Positions 44,153 through 54,760 of a stretch of DNA of 64,000 bases are shown here, piece by piece (positions within the stretch are counted from its first letter, which is position 1; the number at the start of each line of letters is the position of its first letter). The translations under genes and the position numbers were made by a program. This stretch comes from JAABRB01 sp963735025 (GTDB taxonomy: Bacteria; Pseudomonadota; Gammaproteobacteria; Burkholderiales; SG8-39): the NCBI GenBank assembly GCA_963735025.1, contig CAVTJG010000023.1, positions 9,214 to 73,213 of the forward strand, written 5' to 3'. The notes beneath the pieces are model-generated. The model made no database searches, was not told where the DNA came from, and was given only the letters and a program-made list of their open reading frames with translations.

Positions 44153-44848
44153 ATGCGAGTGAGCATCTACCGGTACGACCCGGAGCGCGACGCGAATCCT
44201 TACATGAAGGACTACGACGTCCCAATCGACGCGGCCGATCGCATGCTGCTTGACGTGCTCGTGAAGGTGAAGGCGATGGACGACTCCTTCGCTTTTCGGC
44301 GTTCCTGCCGCGAGGGGGTGTGCGGTTCCGACGCGATGAACATCAACGGCAAGAACGGGCTGGCCTGCATCACCCCCATAGCGGACCTGAAGGAACCCGT
44401 TATGCTCCGCCCGATGCCCGGGCTGCCCGTGATTCGCGATCTGATCGTGGACATGACGCAGTTCTTCAAGCAGTACAACTCGATCAAGCCGTACCTGATC
44501 AATGAAGAGGCCCCCCCCGACCGGGAGCGTTTGCAGTCTCCCGAGGAGCGCGCCGAGCTGGACGGGCTGTACGAATGCATCCTGTGCGCATGCTGCTCGA
44601 CCTCGTGTCCTTCGTTCTGGTGGAACCCGGACAAGTTCGTTGGTCCGGCGGGGCTGCTGCAGGCGTATCGCTTCATCGCGGACAGTCGCGACCAGGCCAC
44701 CAGCGAGCGGCTCGACAATCTCGAGGATCCATACCGGCTCTTCCGCTGCCACACGATCATGAACTGCGTGGACGTCTGTCCGAAGAACCTCAATCCCACG
44801 CGCGCGATCGGCAAGATCAAGGAGCTGATGGTCAGGCGGACTGTCTGA
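44153..44848 (+). CDS. sdhB: Succinate dehydrogenase iron-sulfur subunit
   Basis: A 231-residue protein. The N-terminal ferredoxin-type 2Fe-2S domain has SCREGVCGSDAMNINGKNGLAC, and the C-terminal part carries CILCACCSTSCPSFWW and CHTIMNCVDVCPKNLNP for the 4Fe-4S and 3Fe-4S clusters. ATG at 44153 with GGAGAG upstream is preferred to the TTG at 44138. It passes electrons from SdhA to the membrane anchor. Confidence 0.96.
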   Translation: MRVSIYRYDPERDANPYMKDYDVPIDAADRMLLDVLVKVKAMDDSFAFRRSCREGVCGSDAMNINGKNGLACITPIADLKEPVMLRPMPGLPVIRDLIVDMTQFFKQYNSIKPYLINEEAPPDRERLQSPEERAELDGLYECILCACCSTSCPSFWWNPDKFVGPAGLLQAYRFIADSRDQATSERLDNLEDPYRLFRCHTIMNCVDVCPKNLNPTRAIGKIKELMVRRTV

Positions 44849-44864
44849 ACCGCAGGGCGGCGTA

Positions 44865-45116
44865 GTGACCCCAGGCGTCACCGAGGAAGACCTGCGCCGG
44901 CTGCGCTGGCGGTGCCGGCGAGGTATGCTCGAGAACGATTTGGTGCTGACCCGGTTTCTGGATCGGCACGCTGCGACGCTGGACCACGCGACGCTCGGGC
45001 TGCTGAACGAACTGCTCGAGCTCGGCGACAACGAGCTGTGGGATCTGATAAGCGGGCGGAGCGATTGCCCGGATGCGCGGCTGATTTCGACGCTGCAGCT
45101 GCTGCGCGAAGCGTGA
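44865..45116 (+). CDS. sdhE: SdhE, FAD assembly factor for succinate dehydrogenase
   Basis: An 83-residue helical protein with the RGMLE motif (RRGMLENDLVL), which is diagnostic for the SdhE/YgfY/SDH5 family, and a following FLDRH segment. It helps covalent attachment of FAD to SdhA. It starts at GTG 16 bases after sdhB and ends 33 bases before gltA, in line with its role. Confidence 0.92.
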   Translation: MTPGVTEEDLRRLRWRCRRGMLENDLVLTRFLDRHAATLDHATLGLLNELLELGDNELWDLISGRSDCPDARLISTLQLLREA

Positions 45117-45149
45117 GCACCACGCGGGCGCAACAACGAGGAGAGAGCA

Positions 45150-46439
45150 ATGAGCGACAAGGCGACACTGAACTGGGGTAAGGGGAAGTCGGCCGAGTTT
45201 CCGGTCCTCAAGGGGACGATCGGGCCGGACGTGGTCGATATTCGTACGCTCTACGGTACGACCGGGATGTTCACCTACGACCCGGGATTCCTCTCGACGG
45301 GCAGCGCCATGTCGGGGATCACGTACATCGACGGCGATGAGGGAGTCCTGCTCTACCGCGGTTATCCGATCGAGCAGCTCGCGGAAAAATGCGAATTCAC
45401 CGAGGTGGCCTATCTCCTGAAGCACGGTGAATTGCCGACCAAGGCCCAGTATGACGACTGGACTGGCCGCATATCGCGCCACAACATGGTGCACGACCAG
45501 TTGACGCGGTTCTACAACGGGTTTCGCCGCGATGCGCATCCGATGGCGTCGCTCGTCGGCGTCGTCGGAGCGCTCTCGGCGTTCTACCACGACTCGCTCG
45601 ACATCAATGACCCCCAGCATCGCATTGTTGCGGCCATCCGGCTCATCGCCAAGATGCCGACCATCGTCGCAATGGCATACAAGTACAACATGGGCCAGCC
45701 GTTCATGTATCCGCGGAACTCCCTGTCCTACACCGCGAACTTCATGCACATGATGTTTGCGACGCCCTGCGAGGAGTACGTGCCCAACCCGGTCCTGGTG
45801 CGTGCGCTCGACCGGATCCTGATCCTGCACGCGGATCACGAGCAGAACGCTTCGACCTCCACCGTGCGCCTGGCAGGTTCTTCCGGTGCGAATCCTTTTG
45901 CGTGCATCTCGGCGGGTATCGCCTGCCTGTGGGGCCCCGCGCACGGCGGCGCGAACGAGGCGGCGCTTAACATGCTCGAGCAGATCGGTGACGTCTCGAA
46001 GATCGGCGAGTTTCTAAAAAAGGCGAAGGACAAGAATTCGGGCGTCAAGCTGATGGGATTCGGACACCGTGTCTACAGGAACTACGATCCCCGCGCCAAG
46101 CTGATGCGCGAGACCTGTCACGAGGTGCTGAACGAGCTGGGATTGCACAACGACCCGCTGTTCAAGCTTGCGATCGCGCTGGAGAAGGTGGCGCTGGAGG
46201 ATGATTACTTCGTCCAGAAGAAGCTCTATCCGAACGTCGACTTCTATTCGGGGATCGTGCAGCGCGCACTCGGGATACCGACCAAGCTCTTCACCGGGAT
46301 CTTCGCGCTCGCACGTACGGCCGGATGGGTTGCGCAGTGGAACGAGATGATCGGCGACCCCGATCAGAAGATCGGGCGGCCGCGGCAGCTGTACACCGGG
46401 GCACCGCGCCGCGATTTCGTCCCGATGGACAAGAGATAG
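45150..46439 (+). CDS. gltA: Citrate synthase (type II)
   Basis: A 429-residue citrate synthase. Family marks are GFLSTGSAMSGITYIDGDEGVLLYRGYPIEQLAE, the first catalytic His in ADHEQNASTS, the second in GFGHRVYRNYDPRA, and the Asp in the DFYSG block. The N-terminal extension is the NADH-binding part of large Gram-negative enzymes. It condenses acetyl-CoA with oxaloacetate. GAGGAGAGAGCA precedes the ATG. Confidence 0.97.
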   Translation: MSDKATLNWGKGKSAEFPVLKGTIGPDVVDIRTLYGTTGMFTYDPGFLSTGSAMSGITYIDGDEGVLLYRGYPIEQLAEKCEFTEVAYLLKHGELPTKAQYDDWTGRISRHNMVHDQLTRFYNGFRRDAHPMASLVGVVGALSAFYHDSLDINDPQHRIVAAIRLIAKMPTIVAMAYKYNMGQPFMYPRNSLSYTANFMHMMFATPCEEYVPNPVLVRALDRILILHADHEQNASTSTVRLAGSSGANPFACISAGIACLWGPAHGGANEAALNMLEQIGDVSKIGEFLKKAKDKNSGVKLMGFGHRVYRNYDPRAKLMRETCHEVLNELGLHNDPLFKLAIALEKVALEDDYFVQKKLYPNVDFYSGIVQRALGIPTKLFTGIFALARTAGWVAQWNEMIGDPDQKIGRPRQLYTGAPRRDFVPMDKR

Positions 46440-46457
46440 CCAGGAGCGGATTCACCT

Positions 46458-49304
46458 ATGAGCGGGATGAAACAGCTTCTCGCGAATTCCTATCTGTTCG
46501 GTGGGAATGCGCCGTTCGTGGAGGAGCTGTACGAGAGCTATCTCGACAACCCGCAATCGGTGCCGGAAAGCTGGCGCGAATACTTCGACAAGCTCCAGCT
46601 GGTTCCCGGTGGCGCTCAGGGCGGGCACGAAGGGCGCGATATGGCGCATGCGCCAGTCGTGGCCTCGTTCGCGCAGCGCGCCCGGCAGGGCGTGCTGCAC
46701 GCGCCGCCTGCCTCGACCGACCGTGGGGTCGGGCGAAAGCAGGTCTATGTCCTTCTGCTGATCGCCGCGTACCGGACGCTTGGCACGCGCTGGGCACAGG
46801 TCGACCCGCTCAAGCGGATGCCGCGTCCGCAGATCCCCGAGCTGGAGCCGGCGTTCTACGACCTCATCGACGCGGACATGGACACGGTGTTCAACACCGG
46901 GACCCTGGTCGGTCCCGAAGAGGCGACGCTGCGCGAGATCATGCAAATCCTGCGCGACACGTACACCGCGACGATCGGCGCCGAGTACATGTACATCGCC
47001 GACACCGCGCAGAAGAGCTGGATCCAGAGCCGGCTCGAGCCGGTCCGCGGCAAGTTCGGCTTTCCCGCGGAGCAGAAGCGCCGCCTGCTCGAGCGTCTGA
47101 CCGCGGCAGAGACGCTCGAAAAGTACCTGCACACGCGCTATGTTGGCCAGAAGCGTTTCTCGCTGGAAGGCGGCGATACCCTGATTCCGGTCATGGACGA
47201 GATCGTCCGGCGCGCGGGCAGCCAAGGCGTCGAGGAGCTGGTGATCGGCATGGCCCACCGCGGCCGCCTGAACGTGCTCGTCAACACGATCGGCAAGACG
47301 CCCAAGGAGCTGTTCGCCGAATTCGAGGGCCAGCACGTTTCCTTGCTTTCGTCCGGGGACGTCAAGTACCACAACGGATTTTCGGCGGACGTGTCCACGC
47401 CTGGAGGTCCGGTGCACATCACGCTGGCGTTCAATCCGTCGCACCTGGAGATCGTCGACCCGGTCGTGGAAGGATCGGTGCGGGCGCGCCAGCACCGGCG
47501 GCAGGACCGGACCGGGGATCGCGTGCTGCCCGTGCTGATCCACGGCGACGCGGCGTTCGCCGGACAGGGCGTGGTGATGGAGACGCTCAACCTTTCCCAG
47601 ACGCGCGGCTACGCGACCGGCGGCACGGTGCACGTCATCGTGAACAACCAGATCGGGTTCACGACCTCGGCCCCGCAGGATGCGCGCTCGACGACCTACT
47701 GCACGGACGTCGCGAAGATGATCGAGGCGCCGATCTTCCACGTGAACGCCGACGATCCTGAAGCGGCGCTCTACGTGACCCAGCTCGCCATGGACTACCG
47801 CAAGGAGTTCAAGCGCGACGTCGTGATCGATCTGGTCTGCTTCAGGAAGCTCGGTCACAACGAGCAGGACGAACCGTCCGTGACCCAGCCGCTCATGTAC
47901 AAGCGGATCGCCAAGCACCCCGGCACGCGGCGTCTCTACGCCGAGAAACTCGTCGCGGAGGGCGTGATCCAGGAGAGTGATCCGGACGGCCTGATCGCAG
48001 CGTACCGGCAAGCGCTCGACGAAGGGCGGCACACGGCAAGCACGACGCTCTCGAATTTCCAGCGCAAGTACGCGATCGACTGGACGCCGTTCCTCAATTC
48101 CAAGTGGACGGACGTCGCCGAGACCGCGGTCCCGCTCGACGAGCTGCGGCGCCTCGCCGAGCGGCTTACGTCGGTCCCCGAGGACTTCGGGCTCCACCCC
48201 GTGGTGGCGCGAGTGGTCCAGGCCCGCCGGGACATGGGCAACGGCAAGAAGATGCTCGACTGGGGCATGGGCGAAACGCTCGCCTACGCCACGTTGCTCG
48301 TCTCGGGCTACGGCGTGCGGATCTCCGGGCAGGACTCGGGGCGTGGCACGTTCGCCCACCGCCATGCGGTGCTGCATGATCAGAATCGTGAGAAGTGGGG
48401 CGCCGGTCGCCACGTGGCGCTGTCAAACCTGCAGGAGAACCAGGCGGACTTCGTCGTGATCGACTCGGTGCTCTCGGAGGAGGCGGTGCTCGGCTTCGAG
48501 TACGGCTACTCCTGCGCGGAGCCGAACGAGCTGGTCGTCTGGGAAGCGCAGTTCGGCGACTTCGCGAACGGCGCCCAGGTCGTCATCGACCAGTTCATCG
48601 CTTCCGGCGAGGCGAAGTGGGGGCGGATGTGCGGGCTCGTGATGATGCTGCCCCACGGCTTCGAAGGGCAGGGGCCCGAGCATTCCTCGGCGCGGCTGGA
48701 GCGCTACCTGCAGTTGACCGCGGAGCACAACATCCAGGTCTGCGTGCCCAGCACGCCGGCGCAGATCTTCCACCTCCTGCGCCGGCAGATGGTGCGGCCG
48801 TTCCGCAAACCACTCGTCGTCATGACGCCGAAGTCCCTGCTGAGGAAGCCGGAGGCCGTCTCGAGCCTGCGCGAGCTGGCGCGCGGTGGCTTTCAGACGG
48901 TGATCGGGGAAGTCGACGCGCTCGAGCCCCAGGCGGTCACGCGTATAGTCGCGTGCAGCGGCAAGGTCTACTACGATCTCATGGCCGCCCGCCGCGAGCG
49001 GCGCCTGGACAACATCGCCGTGATCCGCATCGAGCAGCTCTATCCGTTCCCCCACAAGCAGTTCGCCGCGGAAATACGCCGGTATCCTAACGCCACCGAG
49101 GTGGTCTGGTGCCAGGAGGAGCCCCAGAACCAGGGCGCCTGGTATCAGTCTCAGCACTACCTGCGCGAGAACATGCGCGCCGGGCAGAAATTGCACTACG
49201 CGGGGCGTGCATCGTCCGCTTCTCCGGCGGTTGGCTACGCAGCGAAGCACAATGAACAGCAGAAGAAGCTGGTCGAGACCGCGTTCGGCCGGTTCAAGGG
49301 GTGA
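46458..49304 (+). CDS. sucA: 2-oxoglutarate dehydrogenase E1 component
   Basis: A 948-residue E1 enzyme. The thiamine-diphosphate site includes VIGMAHRGRLNVL, GDAAFAGQGVVMETLN and VIVNNQIGFTTS. The transketolase-like C-terminal domain has EYGYSCAEPNELVVWEAQFGDFANGAQVVIDQF. The short N-terminal segment (NSYLFGGNAPFVEELYESYL) helps the E2 contact. It decarboxylates 2-oxoglutarate in the TCA cycle. It starts 18 bases after gltA. Confidence 0.97.
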   Translation: MSGMKQLLANSYLFGGNAPFVEELYESYLDNPQSVPESWREYFDKLQLVPGGAQGGHEGRDMAHAPVVASFAQRARQGVLHAPPASTDRGVGRKQVYVLLLIAAYRTLGTRWAQVDPLKRMPRPQIPELEPAFYDLIDADMDTVFNTGTLVGPEEATLREIMQILRDTYTATIGAEYMYIADTAQKSWIQSRLEPVRGKFGFPAEQKRRLLERLTAAETLEKYLHTRYVGQKRFSLEGGDTLIPVMDEIVRRAGSQGVEELVIGMAHRGRLNVLVNTIGKTPKELFAEFEGQHVSLLSSGDVKYHNGFSADVSTPGGPVHITLAFNPSHLEIVDPVVEGSVRARQHRRQDRTGDRVLPVLIHGDAAFAGQGVVMETLNLSQTRGYATGGTVHVIVNNQIGFTTSAPQDARSTTYCTDVAKMIEAPIFHVNADDPEAALYVTQLAMDYRKEFKRDVVIDLVCFRKLGHNEQDEPSVTQPLMYKRIAKHPGTRRLYAEKLVAEGVIQESDPDGLIAAYRQALDEGRHTASTTLSNFQRKYAIDWTPFLNSKWTDVAETAVPLDELRRLAERLTSVPEDFGLHPVVARVVQARRDMGNGKKMLDWGMGETLAYATLLVSGYGVRISGQDSGRGTFAHRHAVLHDQNREKWGAGRHVALSNLQENQADFVVIDSVLSEEAVLGFEYGYSCAEPNELVVWEAQFGDFANGAQVVIDQFIASGEAKWGRMCGLVMMLPHGFEGQGPEHSSARLERYLQLTAEHNIQVCVPSTPAQIFHLLRRQMVRPFRKPLVVMTPKSLLRKPEAVSSLRELARGGFQTVIGEVDALEPQAVTRIVACSGKVYYDLMAARRERRLDNIAVIRIEQLYPFPHKQFAAEIRRYPNATEVVWCQEEPQNQGAWYQSQHYLRENMRAGQKLHYAGRASSASPAVGYAAKHNEQQKKLVETAFGRFKG

Positions 49305-49348
49305 ACCACCAGCGCTGCGAACAATCTCATCAGTCAATACCTGATCCG

Positions 49349-49421
49349 GGCGCTGCCTGAGGCAGCGCCTCGGTCCATGGGCGGGAAATCCGCCTGGGAC
49401 CGGTCCGCGCACCGTGGGTGC
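49349..49421 (+). promoter_or_regulatory. Three hairpins in the sucA–sucB spacer
   Basis: In order: GGCGCTGCC–3 nt–GGCAGCGCC (49349–49369, 9 bp perfect); GGCGG–5 nt–CCGCC (49380–49394); and GCACC–3 nt–GGTGC (49409–49421). No T-run follows. The sucA–sucB spacer is 179 bases, long for this operon, and may hold an mRNA-processing or stability element, or lower sucB expression relative to sucA. Confidence 0.5.
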
Positions 49422-49483
49422 ACAAGGATTCAGCACGCCGTGGCAAGGTCAAGCCAAACCCGGCGCAACGATACGGAGCGATC

Positions 49484-50782
49484 ATGCTGCTTGAAGTGAA
49501 GGTACCGCAGCTCTCGGAGTCGGTCTCCGAGGCGACCCTGCTTTCCTGGCACAAGAAGGTGGGCGAGGCGGTCAAGCGCGACGAGAACCTCATCGACGTC
49601 GAGACCGACAAGGTCGTCCTGGAACTCCCCGCCCCGGCCGACGGCGTCCTCACCAAGATTCTCAAGGACGACGGCGGTGCGGTGGTCGCCGGAGAGGTCA
49701 TCGCACAGATCGACACAGAGGCGAAGCCGGCGAGCAGTGCCACGGCTGGAGTGCGACCCGAGCCCGCCACCGTGGCGCCGACACCGGCACCTTCCGCCGA
49801 GACGGCCCGCACCGATCCCCGCCTGATGCCCGCGGCACGCAACCTGGTCGAGGAGCAGGGCATCGATCCGACTGCCATCGCGGGAAGCGGCCGCGACGGT
49901 CGAATCACGAAGGCAGACGTCCTGGAGCAGGTCGAGCGCTCCGCGTCTGCCGCCAGGCCTTCGGTTTCCCCATCAGCTTCCACCCCGGTCTCGACTCCTG
50001 TCGCGGCCCCTTCTCCGGCGGCTGCCAAGCCGACCCTGCCCCCGGTGTCGGCACCCGGCGCCGCGGAAGATACCGGCGTCGCCCGCTCGGAGCAGCGCGT
50101 GCCGATGTCGCGCCTGCGCGCAAGGGTGGCCGAGCGGCTCGTCCAGGCTCAGCAGACCGCCGCAATCCTGACGACGTTCAATGAAGTGAACATGCAAGCG
50201 GTGATCGACCTGCGCAGCAGGTATCGCGAGCGCTTCGAGAAGGAGCACGGCGTTCGACTCGGATTCATGTCGTTCTTCGTGAAGGCCGTGGTGCACGCGC
50301 TCCGGAAATACCCGGTGCTGAACGCCTCGGTCGACGGCAACGACATCGTCTATCACGGCTACTTCGACATCGGCATCGCAGTCAGCAGCCCGCGCGGCCT
50401 CGTCGTGCCGATCCTGCGCGGCGCGGACCAGCTGCCCCTCGCGGAAATCGAGAAGCGGATCGCGGACTTCGGCAAGCGCGCCCAGGACGGGAAGCTGGGC
50501 ATCGAGGAACTCACCGGCGGAACCTTCTCGATCTCCAATGGCGGGGTGTTCGGGTCGATGCTGTCGACGCCGATCATCAATCCGCCCCAGAGCGCGATTC
50601 TCGGCGTTCACGCGACCAAGGATCGCCCGGTCGTCGAGAATGGCCAGGTCGTCGTGCGCCCGATGAACTATCTGGCACTTTCCTACGATCATCGCATCAT
50701 CGACGGACGCGAGGCGGTGCTCGGGCTGGTTGCAATCAAGGATTCGCTCGAGGATCCCGCGCGGCTGCTGCTCGACCTTTGA
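49484..50782 (+). CDS. sucB: Dihydrolipoyl succinyltransferase (E2 of 2-oxoglutarate dehydrogenase)
   Basis: A 432-residue E2. The single lipoyl domain (about 1–75) has the lipoyl-lysine motif ETDKVVLE. A peripheral subunit-binding domain (about 112–150) includes PAARNLVEEQGIDPTAIAGSGRDGRITKADVL. A Pro/Ala linker connects to the catalytic domain, which has active-site His and Asp in SYDHRIIDG near the end. ATG at 49484 after CGGAG is preferred to the upstream ATG at 49418. It moves succinyl groups to CoA. Confidence 0.96.
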   Translation: MLLEVKVPQLSESVSEATLLSWHKKVGEAVKRDENLIDVETDKVVLELPAPADGVLTKILKDDGGAVVAGEVIAQIDTEAKPASSATAGVRPEPATVAPTPAPSAETARTDPRLMPAARNLVEEQGIDPTAIAGSGRDGRITKADVLEQVERSASAARPSVSPSASTPVSTPVAAPSPAAAKPTLPPVSAPGAAEDTGVARSEQRVPMSRLRARVAERLVQAQQTAAILTTFNEVNMQAVIDLRSRYRERFEKEHGVRLGFMSFFVKAVVHALRKYPVLNASVDGNDIVYHGYFDIGIAVSSPRGLVVPILRGADQLPLAEIEKRIADFGKRAQDGKLGIEELTGGTFSISNGGVFGSMLSTPIINPPQSAILGVHATKDRPVVENGQVVVRPMNYLALSYDHRIIDGREAVLGLVAIKDSLEDPARLLLDL

Positions 50783-50798
50783 ACGGCTCACCCAAAAT

Positions 50799-52229
<1,431 letters not shown>

Positions 52230-53477
52230 ATGCGCGATAGCGCCCACGACCACGGCCAGGTCGCGGGGCCTGCGCCCCTCGCCCCCGTTGCACCCCTGGC
52301 TCCTATTGGCGGCAGCGTATTCGACGCGGCAGAGTATACGGAGCCCGCAAAGCAACTCCCGGTCACGGTGCTCGAGTACTACCGGGATACGCTTGCCCGG
52401 CGCGGATTTGTCGCGGACGATTCACAGTACGCCGCGGTGCAGCGTCTGCAACGCCTTTACGAGCAATGGGTCGCTTACAAGGAGCGGCGCAGCACGGCGC
52501 TGCGGCGTCTGGTCGTGAAGCCGCCGCTTCCGCACGGCGTCTACCTCTGGGGAGGAGTCGGACGCGGCAAGAGCTTTCTCATGGACAGCTTCTACCTGAC
52601 GCTGCCGCTCGTCCGGAAGCGCCGCGTGCACTTCCATCACTTCATGCGCGACGTCCACCGGGAAATGGAGAATCTGAAGGGGCGCGAGGACCCGCTCGAC
52701 GCCGTCGCGATACGCATCGCCAAGCGCTACCGCCTGATCTGCTTCGACGAGTTCCACGTCAACGACATCGCCGACGCGATGATCCTGGGTCGCCTGCTCG
52801 ACCGCACCATCCGGCGCGGAGTCGTGTACTGCATGACGTCGAACTACCAGCCGGACCAGCTATACCGTCACGGGCTCAAGCGCGACCGGTTCCTGCCGAC
52901 CATCGCCCTCATCAAGGACCGCCTCGACATCGTGCACGTGGAGAGCGGCGTGGATTACCGGCTGCGGGCCATGGAACACGTGCAGGCGTATCACTGGCCG
53001 CTGGGCGCCGTTGCAGATCGCGCGCTCGGCGAGACCTTCCTCCAGATTCGCGACGTCGAGGAGGAGTTCCACGAGCTCGACGTGGAAGGTCGCGTGATTC
53101 CCTACGTCAAACGGGCCGGCGGCGTGGTCTGGTTCGAGTTTGCGAATCTTTGCGGTGGCCCGCGCTCGCAGATCGACTACCTGGATCTGGCGACCCGGTT
53201 TCATTCGGTCATCCTTTCCGGGGTGCCGCGGATGAGTGCCGCGCGCGCCGACGAGGCGCGTCGGTTCACCCTGCTCGTGGACGTCTTCTATGAGGCGAAA
53301 GTGAACCTGGTTATCTCGGCCGAGGTGCCGCCCGAAGAGTTGTACACGGAAGGTATGCTCGCGCACGAGTTCCAGCGAACCGTCAGCCGGTTGGCGGAAA
53401 TGGCGACCAAGGAGTACCTTGGGCAGACTCGGCGGTTGCAGTCAGCCCCGAAGGCGCCGCAGCGCGTCGCGACATAG
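52230..53477 (+). CDS. zapE: ZapE/AFG1-like ATPase
   Basis: A 415-residue AAA-type ATPase with the P-loop GGVGRGKSFLMD (about 109–120), Walker B LICFDEFHVNDIADAMILG and a sensor motif TSNYQPDQLY. ZapE acts in cell division at the Z-ring and its AFG1/LACE1 relatives are mitochondrial. It begins directly after the lpd stop, the usual end of this betaproteobacterial operon. Confidence 0.93.
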   Translation: MRDSAHDHGQVAGPAPLAPVAPLAPIGGSVFDAAEYTEPAKQLPVTVLEYYRDTLARRGFVADDSQYAAVQRLQRLYEQWVAYKERRSTALRRLVVKPPLPHGVYLWGGVGRGKSFLMDSFYLTLPLVRKRRVHFHHFMRDVHREMENLKGREDPLDAVAIRIAKRYRLICFDEFHVNDIADAMILGRLLDRTIRRGVVYCMTSNYQPDQLYRHGLKRDRFLPTIALIKDRLDIVHVESGVDYRLRAMEHVQAYHWPLGAVADRALGETFLQIRDVEEEFHELDVEGRVIPYVKRAGGVVWFEFANLCGGPRSQIDYLDLATRFHSVILSGVPRMSAARADEARRFTLLVDVFYEAKVNLVISAEVPPEELYTEGMLAHEFQRTVSRLAEMATKEYLGQTRRLQSAPKAPQRVAT

Positions 53478-53651
53478 TGCGTGATTGGCAAACGCGGCGC
53501 GCCCGATGAATGGAACGTATCTCAAATCACGACTGCCGTCGCATACGAGGGGATATACCCGGGGGATTCTCCCTCGTTCATGCAACCCTTCCGGCATGTA
53601 GAAGCAGGGTCGCAATTTCGAGATAACTTGTAGAGGAGGAGCGTGAAAGAC

Positions 53652-54647
53652 ATGGAGAAATTCAAGGTCTACCGGCTGCGCGAGGCGGATCGGAAAGTGG
53701 TGGCCGCGTTCGAGGAGTCTACGCTCGACGACCTCGATGCCGGCGAAGTGACCATCCGAGTGGCGTACTCGAGCGTCAATTACAAGGACGCGCTGGCGGC
53801 CACCGGCAAGGGGCGGATCATCAGGCGCTTTCCGTGCGTCGGCGGCATCGACCTTTCGGGCACCGTGGTCGACTCGCGTGACGCGCGATTCAGGAAGGGC
53901 GATGCGGTGATTGCCACGAGCTACGACATCGGTGTGGCGCACGATGGTGGTTTCGCCGAATATGCCCGCGTGCCGGCAGCGTGGGTCGTGCCCATGCCCA
54001 AGGGCATGTCACTTTTGGACGCCATGGCGCTCGGCACCGCAGGCTTCACGGCAGGGCTTGCGATCGTTCGCATGCTCCACGAGGGGCTGGAGCCGGGCAA
54101 GGGACCGGTGGTCGTGAGTGGCGCGACGGGCGGCGTCGGTTCGGTGGCGATCGACATCCTTGCCGCACTCGGATACGAAGTCGTGGCGCTGACGGGAAAG
54201 GAAGCGGAGGCGGACTACCTGAAGGTGCTCGGCGCCAAGGAAGTGATGCTGCGCACCAGCCTCGATCTGGCGAAGATCAAGCCGCTCGACAAGACGACCT
54301 GGGCCGGCGCGGTCGACAATCTGGGAGGCGAGGTGCTCGCCTGGATGGCGAGCACGATGCAGATCGGGGCGCCGATCGCCGCCGTGGGGCTCGCGGCGAG
54401 CATGAGCCTGAACACGACCGTAGCACCGTTCATCCTGCGTGGCGTGAGCCTGCTCGGCGTGGATTCGGTGAATTGCGAGATGGAAGTCCGGCAAAGGGTT
54501 TGGAATCGACTCGCCACGGATATGAAGCCGAGGCATCTGGCCGATGCGACGCGCATGATCCCTTTCGAAGCGCTGCCGACGGTCTTCGACGATTTCATTG
54601 GATCGCGCACGAAGGGGAGAGTCGTCGTCGACATGGCTGCCGGTTGA
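53652..54647 (+). CDS. acuI: Acrylyl-CoA reductase-type oxidoreductase (AcuI/YhdH family)
   Basis: A 331-residue zinc-free medium-chain dehydrogenase. Marks are SSVNYKDALAATGKGRIIRRFPCVGGIDLSGTVV, VSGATGGVGSVAIDILAALGY for the NADPH site and EYVRVPA-like AEYARVPAAWVVPMP. The AcuI/YhdH branch reduces acryloyl-CoA to propionyl-CoA and protects from acrylate. The start is uncertain: ATG 53652 lies 12 bases after AGGAGG; GTG 53643 lies only three. A prpE gene follows on the same strand, consistent with a 3-hydroxypropionate/DMSP/propionate use (inference). Confidence 0.85.
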   Translation: MEKFKVYRLREADRKVVAAFEESTLDDLDAGEVTIRVAYSSVNYKDALAATGKGRIIRRFPCVGGIDLSGTVVDSRDARFRKGDAVIATSYDIGVAHDGGFAEYARVPAAWVVPMPKGMSLLDAMALGTAGFTAGLAIVRMLHEGLEPGKGPVVVSGATGGVGSVAIDILAALGYEVVALTGKEAEADYLKVLGAKEVMLRTSLDLAKIKPLDKTTWAGAVDNLGGEVLAWMASTMQIGAPIAAVGLAASMSLNTTVAPFILRGVSLLGVDSVNCEMEVRQRVWNRLATDMKPRHLADATRMIPFEALPTVFDDFIGSRTKGRVVVDMAAG

Positions 54648-54760
54648 TCGGTGCGCGCGGAAACGGTTTGATCTGCCTCAAGGTGCGGGTCGCAGGCCGG
54701 GACGAAAGTGTTCGATACCGTGGCGAGGGCCGGTGACCGTGAGTCTGGCGAGGAGGAAAA

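Noticed and set aside
46440..46457. A sucA-type leader RNA before sucA
   Set aside because: The gltA–sucA gap is only 18 bases, too short for a structured leader.
46452..48413. 653-codon antisense open frame inside sucA
   Set aside because: High G+C keeps antisense frames open; sucA on the other strand has full family motifs and the antisense translation is low-complexity Arg/His/Leu.
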